NCBI GenBank assembly: GCA_039881145.1
Contig: JAYKKI010000006.1
Span: 20,768,501 to 20,832,500, forward strand
Source of the DNA: Druceiella hillmani
Taxonomy: Eukaryota > Arthropoda > Insecta > Lepidoptera > Hepialidae
Length of the DNA: 64,000 nucleotides
Direction of reading: 5' to 3'
Positions within the stretch are counted from its first letter, which is position 1. Every line of letters starts with the position of its first letter. The position numbers and the translations under genes are program-made. The notes below the pieces were generated by a model. It was not told the DNA's origin. It saw nothing but the letters and a program-made list of their open reading frames with translations, and ran no database searches. This document shows positions 57,311-64,000 of this stretch, one piece after another.

Positions 57311-59156
57311 GTTTGGCCCAGTATATACATAGCGATTCTATATATTTATAATAGTTCCCCGATATTTGATATTAAAATTCGTCAATTATCTTATTCTAAC
57401 AAGTTTAATGTCTTATATTTTATATTCCATAAATCTAGACCCAAAACTCTAATTCACGCATTTATATTTCTCTAGCAAAACTCTCCAAGAAGTAGAGCGT
57501 TTTTATCTTACTTCACCAATTTTTACGGTTTGCTTCTTAAAGGCCAATTTGACCCTTTTACAGTAATAGTTTTAACCAGATAAATAACAGGTAAACATAT
57601 TTAAGAATGTATGCGTGTATGTGTGAGCGAGCGTGCGTGCGTGCGTGCTTGCGTGCATGGTAAATATTATTTTTAAATAGTAGATAAATAAATTAATACC
57701 AATGCAATGCTATTCATCTTTCCTTTCGACATCAGTTTTCAGCTGTAAACAGGCTTAAAAAATGTTTTAACAAAAATGTTAAAGACAATTTTTAAACCTA
57801 TCTACAAGTCTTTTCTCTATTTGTTGATTTACATAAAAAAACTAACTAAGTGTTGAAACACGCATAAAGTAGGTTTTCATAGCTGTATACCTAACTGAAA
57901 AATTAATAATATATTTTTAATTGAAACCCAAGTCTAAATCAGACACTTGCAAACTTTAATGCATACCGGTCTAAAACTTCTTCAATTTGTTGCAGAACCT
58001 TAATAATATATATTCTTATTCTGAATGTATCAAACTTGGGATGGCCGGATCTAATAAATCAACTAGCTACAGGGTATATTATTGGATGTTTACACAGATA
58101 ATTGACAAACATTTTATGACATACACTACACTACATTGCGTGTATTATGTTTCTAAATATGCTTACAGATGTGCTACAAATATTATTGACAAATGTCTTC
58201 GTCCCCATTCCTCCATAGGTACACAGATACCCTTAAATGCATGTGTTGCATAAAAAAACTTTTCATATGTGTATGTCATATAAAGAGACATGGCGTATGA
58301 AGAGACCGAGTGATCAGAAGCTTGGCGCTCGGTTAGCATTTCGAGAAGTAACAATTTGTAATCGTGCTTTTTGATGAAATATGTCTTATATATTGGAAGC
58401 AACAAACTGTAGTTGTCACGAAACCTAATGTTGTAAGTCCATAGTCAAATGAAGTAACATAAATTTTCATGTATATGCGTCGTTTTGATATCAAGTGGAC
58501 TCGTGTTATGCACCAAAAAATTGAAAAGTGTCTTGTCTTCACATTGTAATTATTGGCTGCAACGCTATTTTCATTCAATCTACTCGACGTATTTTACTTT
58601 CATTTTTATGGATCTACACATGACCGGTTTATAAAGAATCTTATTTTTGTGGTCATATTACCGGACCATCTATTCGTTCATATGCACATAAAAGGCTTCT
58701 AGTTTCTAAACAAAATGAGATAGGAATTGGAAATTTACACATAAAAGGCTATTTCTTGGTAAAGTTAGAAAGAAACTCCCGAATATGTAAACTGAAGAAT
58801 GGAAATATTTTTTTGTAAAAGCATGTAGAATATAATTGTTAAGAACCAATTGAGTAGCGAACAAATAAGTTTCTTCATTTTGTTTTTCATCTAAAAATTT
58901 TTGGTGGACCATTCAATTCGCCACTTTTAGTCAATTTCTGACTAGAGAAAAATAAAAAAATGCCTTTATGTAGGAAACTACAATTAGGGTATATTATTAA
59001 TTATATTTCATTTTTATGTAATGCTAAAAAAATTACACATAAATTGAAGATATTTTTCCGTCTATAAAAACATATTACGCAATATATTCATAGAGTAAAA
59101 AATTAAATTATTATTTGCAAATGCTTTAGTAGTTATACTTAAACGTTTAAATTATA
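57311..59156. other. Block B, matching 35.3-42.7 kb minus the Helitron
   Basis: No gene seen. Includes the Helitron empty site (58121/58122), a (GTGC)n-like run at 57625-57660, and the region around 59038-59060 that matches the pre-insertion context of the Jockey element. Confidence 0.65.
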
Positions 59157-60408
59157 AAGGTGTCTCAGCGTCGAATTCAAACTATAAACTCGAATATCTA
59201 GGCAAGCAACGGGGCTAGCGGGAAGGGAGCCCGCATTCGATAGATCTTTGGCGCGGATGTTTTAGTCACCACGTCGCAGTGATCTGGCGTACGCTGTGCT
59301 TACCCTGTGGAAGCGTATGTCTGCAACGGTTTTTTGTTTGTTTGTTAGTGAGGCATAACGTAAGTTTTGTATTAAATTTGAAATCCGGCGTTTTAATGAT
59401 GGGTCCAGTGTTCAGTTAATCAAGTTGTGGGTAGCAAAATTCAGAGCACCAGAATGTACACTAAATCATTCAAGTGGACCTCGAAATAGACCTGTGCGAT
59501 CAATTGAAAACGTTAATCGCGTCGCCGCTGTAGTCGAAGAGCGTCCGCGAAGATCAATAAAAAAATATGCTGCCTCTTTTAATATCCACCATTCAGGTCT
59601 TCAAAGAATTTTGGCTTTAAACTTAAAACTACATCTCTATAAAAATCAAACCTGATGGCTTCAACAAGCGGAAAATTTACTGTCAGAAAATGTTAGATTT
59701 TATTTTATCAATGAATCACACTCTCATCTTGAAGGTTACGTAAATCGATAAAATTATCATTGTTGATCATCCAGCAATTCAAAATAAAAGCATCAGAAAG
59801 TATTACGTAGCCCTAAAGTTACTGTAGGTTGCACAACATCTTCTAAAAAATCATCGGGTCATTTTTCTTCGAGAATGATCGAGGTGCATCGTTTACAGTG
59901 ACGACCAATATACGAAAATTATTAACATTTTTTTTTGTGCTGCAGCTAGGAGAGGAGGATATTGATGAGTCAGATGTGTATTTTCAGCAAGATGAGGACA
60001 TTGCCCACACAACTAGGGTCACCATGGACACAATTAGAGCGCTATTTCCGGGAAAAGTCATAAGCCGATTTGGAGACATAACCCCATCCCTCACTTAACC
60101 CTAGCTGATTTTTGTGACAAAAATCAGTATTTTTTATATCCGTCTTATGAATTTGGAGCAGCTGAAGGCGATAACGGAAGAAGTGAGAGTCATCTCAGTC
60201 AACGTTATGCGGCGCGTCATTGCAAATTCGCGCTTACGCTTTAAGGAGTACGTTCACCGTAGTGGGAAACATTTTGATAAACATTTGAAATATTCCGTAC
60301 ATAAAATTCATACAAATGTAATTTAGTTTCCAAATATAAAAATATAAATACAGTAATTAGTTTTTTTATTATTATTATTTAGAATTTAAATTTCGGGCTG
60401 AGACACTT
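59157..60408 (+). mobile_element. Tc1/mariner-superfamily element, 1.25 kb, dead
   Basis: The ends 'aaggtgtctcagcgtcgaat' and the reverse complement of the right end, 'aagtgtctcagcccgaaat', form terminal inverted repeats of about 28 bp with mismatches. TA lies on both sides (59155-59156 and 60409-60410), the expected target duplication. The length is normal for mariner-type elements. Block C has the empty site near 4829. The interior is GC-richer than the host DNA. Confidence 0.93.
59316..60326 (+). pseudogene. Mariner-type DD(E/D) transposase relic
   Basis: Would cut and rejoin the element ends. ATG 59316 is the first plausible start; reading then shifts. N-terminal DNA-binding part: 'LIKLWVAKFRAPECTLNHSS', 'NRPVRSIENVNRVAAVVEE', 'RRSIKKYAASFNIHHSGLQRI' (about 59415-59620), as in transposases with paired HTH motifs. 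Catalytic part: 'FINESHSHLEGYVN', where the first Asp (usually SDEAHF) is Asn; 'VYFQQDEDIAHTT' (second Asp kept, about 59978); and 'PHLTLADF' near 60085, where the usual 'SPDLT' Asp is His. C-terminus 'ITEEVRVISVNVMRRVI' to TAG 60326. More than five stops and shifts. About 335 codons, near the family's usual 340-350. Confidence 0.88.
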
Positions 60409-60410
60409 TA

Positions 60411-63400
60411 TATGTACCTAAATGAATTATACCTCGTGTGAGAGTTCTACTAGTATATGACAGATTTATTTACAGCTATTTTTCTTAAAACGTAGTATTC
60501 ACTTTTAAAAGCTTACCTTTCTTAACTAATTCGTATGTATTTACGAGAAAAAAAAATTCTTGGAATTTTGTCGTCTTTTTGCTCGATGTAATTACTAATA
60601 ATTTTTAAGGCCTATTCTGACTAGGATTAGGATTGTTCGTCTTTATTTGTTTATCTTCTAAAAATATTTCACTTATAAACCAATATTGCCTAAGTTTACA
60701 CATTAATAGAACCCATCACGGACTAGCATATAATTTTGTATTTTTGCATTTATTCGAAATAAATACATGTTTATTTAAGGTATTACCAAAAAATCCTTTC
60801 TTAAGACGCCGCGAGAATGTTGTCTAACTTAAGCATTCTTTGATAAAACTATCAATTACTTATAATTTATATATTTTCATTACACGGTTGTAATAATTGC
60901 AAAATACCTACCGAATATGAAATTAGGTCATAAGCATTTTTTTATGTGGACGATAAAACTAAATATTTGTGCAAAAAAGTATTTCATTTAGTGGTACATA
61001 TCATAGGCTTTGTTTCACATGTCAACTAATTATTATTGGGCCGTAATTTAACATTCCGATATGATGATTTCTTTACCATTGCAATAATCACCACGAAAAT
61101 GGTCGCAAGGGTCAAAAAATGTCAAAATATCCGAAAGTTTTAAAACCACCGAAAATCAAGTTATCAAAATTATTAAATATCCAAAAGGGTCAGTGTCAAA
61201 ATATAGCATGTTTTATGAACGTAAACAGGCCCCAGTTCACTCCCTTGCAATATATATCCTGTTCACTATTCACTAAATATTTTATTGTTTACGATTGTAT
61301 CTCTTGTTTTCTTCTTAGCTAATGATCTAGTTGTACTTATTGCTTGAGATGCCTACACTTGATAGCTTCTTCAATGGCAATCCTTGATAAACCGAATCGA
61401 CGCCTTGCAGAAGTGTACAAATAATGCAACGAATCTATCATTTCAGGCTACATCATATAACATATACAGCTTGCGTCTTATAACATATCTAAAATTTGCA
61501 ATTAGATAACTATTATTGCATCGCATGAATTTTACTTTGGATTAAATGTCATTTACTTCTAAGAAAGGAGTTAGCGCCTTATTTATTTACAAGAAGTCTG
61601 TTTATTGAGTAATTCATAATTAAGAGGCTAACGTTTTTCTTAGAAGTAAATAACATTTATGTCAAAATTAAAGACATGGGTCTTTGTTTCTTAATATGTA
61701 TAAAACTGCACTGAAAACTTACTAGCTATTACTAAAATATTAGAAATGTAATGTGGCCGAGATAAAATTCCTGTATTTTTGCGGTTAACAAATCGAACGT
61801 TTCATTTCGTGAGTCGTTCGATATTATTTCATATTTTTATTATGACTTGTTATGATGGGATATGTTTACATTTTTTATCTATAAAATTAAGTAACCAGTA
61901 TTTGTTAGTATATGAAAGCATATTTTCTGCTTAATTATATTGGAATACTTACAAATTTTGTGCTAATTTATTCACATTAACTTTTAATTTTCTTTCAGTT
62001 TTGTCATATTACTTTCATATTTCTTAAATTTCCTTTGATAATATCTTATATTATCTTCAAAACAATTTTGATGCGGTAATGATTGTATTAAATTTTGTCA
62101 CTGGTTTACGTATATAAAACGTCTTTCATTATTCGTCTACAAAGATTTCACAAAATATCAATAGAGTTATATTTTTGTGACGCTTTCTTGGAGGTGTTCT
62201 TGATGCATCACAACCACTGTTGTTTTGTGTTCATTTTACAAGTGTCGATATTTTGACATCAGTATAATTGGTGATAGTCAAGTGTATCCGTAAAATACTT
62301 GAGTGGTAAGTTTGAAATCGTTTATTTTGTAGCGTATTGATATCTTAACTATTGATTTTTCAGGTTGTTTTAAGACCGCTGATCATTCTGTTCCTTCTGC
62401 TCATTTTGTAATCGTCGATATTTTGGTGTAATAGGCTTTTATGATAAACACCACCATTACCGCCTGAATATTTTACCTTGTTTGAATTTGACAAGTATGA
62501 TATTTGATAAAATGAAATTCATGCTTGAATTAAATTTAATTACTGTAATACTTCCTAGTGGTTTTATAGGGTAATATACATATTTCCAAAAAGGAAGAGG
62601 GGGTTATAAAATTATGTGCGAGGTATGTTATAAAATAATTAATTTACCTAAAATTATCTTTTTGTTTCAAAGTGGCATCATATCGATGGGATAAATAAAG
62701 ACAATATCAAATATATTGTCAAACAAACATTTACTTACGTATGGATTATTTGTAAACTTAATAATATTTATAAAACCAGCACGTACTTCATCTTGAATGA
62801 AAAAGGTGCTAAAAATATTAGGAAAAATAGGATATTTCTCCGTATTGGATTATGTATATGGGATAATTTATAAACAATTTGATTTATATTTAACCCAGTT
62901 CTCAAGAAATCTTTCAAAAATTTACTAATCAAATGATCGTAAAATGTGAGACTGAACTTTCAAAATAACTAGAGAAATCTACAAATTTCAATCGACAATG
63001 AGTTATCACCGAAAGTTATTGATGGTCTGTCGTTAGACCTGACACATGAAAATCACCTTTTAAACCGAATAGATGATGTTACTTTGCTTTTTAGTTTTTC
63101 ATCATCTGTGTGAAACGATTGACACATCGATCACCTTGATTTTCATTGTTTAAAATAAGGGAGCATTTATAAAGTAGAGCAGTATTAAAATGCTATATTG
63201 TATTCATTGAATTAACATCGTTACATTTATAATAATAATAAATTTAAAATTTGGTACATTCAAATAATGCCAAATAAAAGATTAAAAAATTAAAAGCGTA
63301 ATTAGCAATAGATTCAAAACTAAATTAGAGCAGTGACACTTTTGAATCTATTATGAAGCGTAAAAATTCATATACATTGAGAAATTTTCGAGGAAGTACC

Positions 63401-63675
63401 GATTAAAAAGTCTTAAAGTGGATATTTTTCGCAGAACATTTAACGATTGCATACGAAAGAAATTTGTAATGAACATATATCAATATTGAAACTAATATAG
63501 AATATTAGTTACTTAACCCACAAAATTAAATATTATCAACAGCAAAAAAATGTATCGTCAAGTTTTTCCTGAAATATTCTTGTGATAATAAAATCTTATA
63601 TTCTTGTATTTCTCTAAAAACGATTCTTGCAACCCTCGAAGGATCACAATAGGCTGACGCAAGTTCAATTGCCCA
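60411..63675. other. Block B distal part, matching block C (4.83-7.5 kb)
   Basis: No gene seen. Match points are listed under the block C entries. 63610-63675 matches 43430-43500 in block A instead. Confidence 0.6.
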
Positions 63676-63689
63676 GATCCAGATTCTAC

Positions 63690-64000
63690 AAGCAACAAGC
63701 TATAGTTGCAACAACTGACCTGGTTGCAAAACTGGCACATTCGTGCCAGCTTACAAAAATCGACTCACATCACATTTATATTAAACGAAGGCAATTGCTT
63801 CCAAGTAAAACTAGGAATCGATAGTTTACTATAAATATATTGCGTTAAATATCTAGGCTTCCACATAACTCGGTGATATTGGTGAATAATAAACTACTAT
63901 TATCCTAATACCTCAAGCCCATACGAACGTATGGTATTCAGAATAGCAATAGCAATAAAATATATGTCCAAAGAGCTCAAAATACCATCCTGAGAAATAT
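63690..64000 (+). pseudogene. Jockey-type ORF2 relic, truncated by the window edge
   Basis: 'caaaaatcgactcacatcac' and 'atattaaacgaaggc' (63755-63790) match 'caaaaatctcaccacatcac' and 'ctctgagacgtgc' at 4070-4102 of the intact Jockey copy. 'tgcgttaaatatctaggctt' (63841-63860) matches 'CVKYLGFHLDRR', and 'acgtatggtattcag' with 'gtccaaagagctcaaa' matches 'TYGIQ' and 'LQRAQT'. About 110 bp between these parts are deleted. It lies downstream of the RT active site and continues beyond the window. Confidence 0.75.

Noticed and set aside
1..64000. CRISPR array, rRNA genes, endogenous virus
   Set aside because: No regularly spaced direct repeats with unique spacers, no rRNA-like conserved stretch, and no viral structural or replicase motif beyond transposon proteins was seen.

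Overview
The window reads as AT-rich, gene-poor nuclear DNA of an arthropod, most likely an insect. The reasons are a Jockey-clade LINE (a clade essentially confined to arthropods), a TCAGTT-type initiator 3' of a TATA box, Tc1/mariner and pogo elements, Helitrons and long (TA)n microsatellites. I see no bacterial operon, no rRNA or certain tRNA gene, no CRISPR array and no convincing intact host gene. Every recognisable protein is a decayed transposon protein. One possible exception is a broken member of an uncharacterised zinc-binding family at 16.6-18.2 kb that I recall from several invertebrate genomes. A hemipteran origin is possible but is only a weak guess.

Layout. 165-4720: Jockey-type LINE with 5' end, A-tract and 9-11 bp target-site duplication, gag and pol both broken. 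4.7-7.8 kb: non-coding, diverged copy of 60.4-63.2 kb. 7.8-11.15 kb: large near-perfect inverted repeat (two 1.09-kb arms, 824-bp spacer), each arm with a tRNA-like A/B-box unit and the start of a coiled-coil, gag-like ORF. 11.15-16.5 kb: AT-rich with dispersed repeats. 16.6-18.2 kb: minus-strand pseudogene. 20.3-43.5 kb ('block A') and 48.7-63.7 kb ('block B'): two diverged, collinear copies of one segment. 1-7.6 kb ('block C') is a third, partial copy matching the distal part of B. Block A carries a Helitron relic with a TATA/Inr promoter and a phased heat-shock-element array (21.0-22.1 kb), a 39-bp minisatellite (25.6-26.0 kb), a pogo/Tigger relic (28.4-30.1 kb) and a 5-kb Helitron (37.1-42.2 kb). 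Block B carries a mariner relic (59.2-60.4 kb). A second Jockey relic runs off the right end of the window (63.7-64.0 kb).

How it fits together. The duplication predates the transposons: the Jockey, Helitron, mariner and pogo insertions each occupy one copy, while the paralogous copy shows an empty or near-empty site. That supports the element boundaries. Between the transposons the copies are mostly heavily diverged, but a few islands (25.35/50.79, 31.2/53.35 and 35.2/57.2 kb) stay close to 85-90% identical by hand count without a convincing reading frame. These islands and the HSE array are the least ordinary features here. All similarity statements come from reading by eye; no alignment or database search was run.
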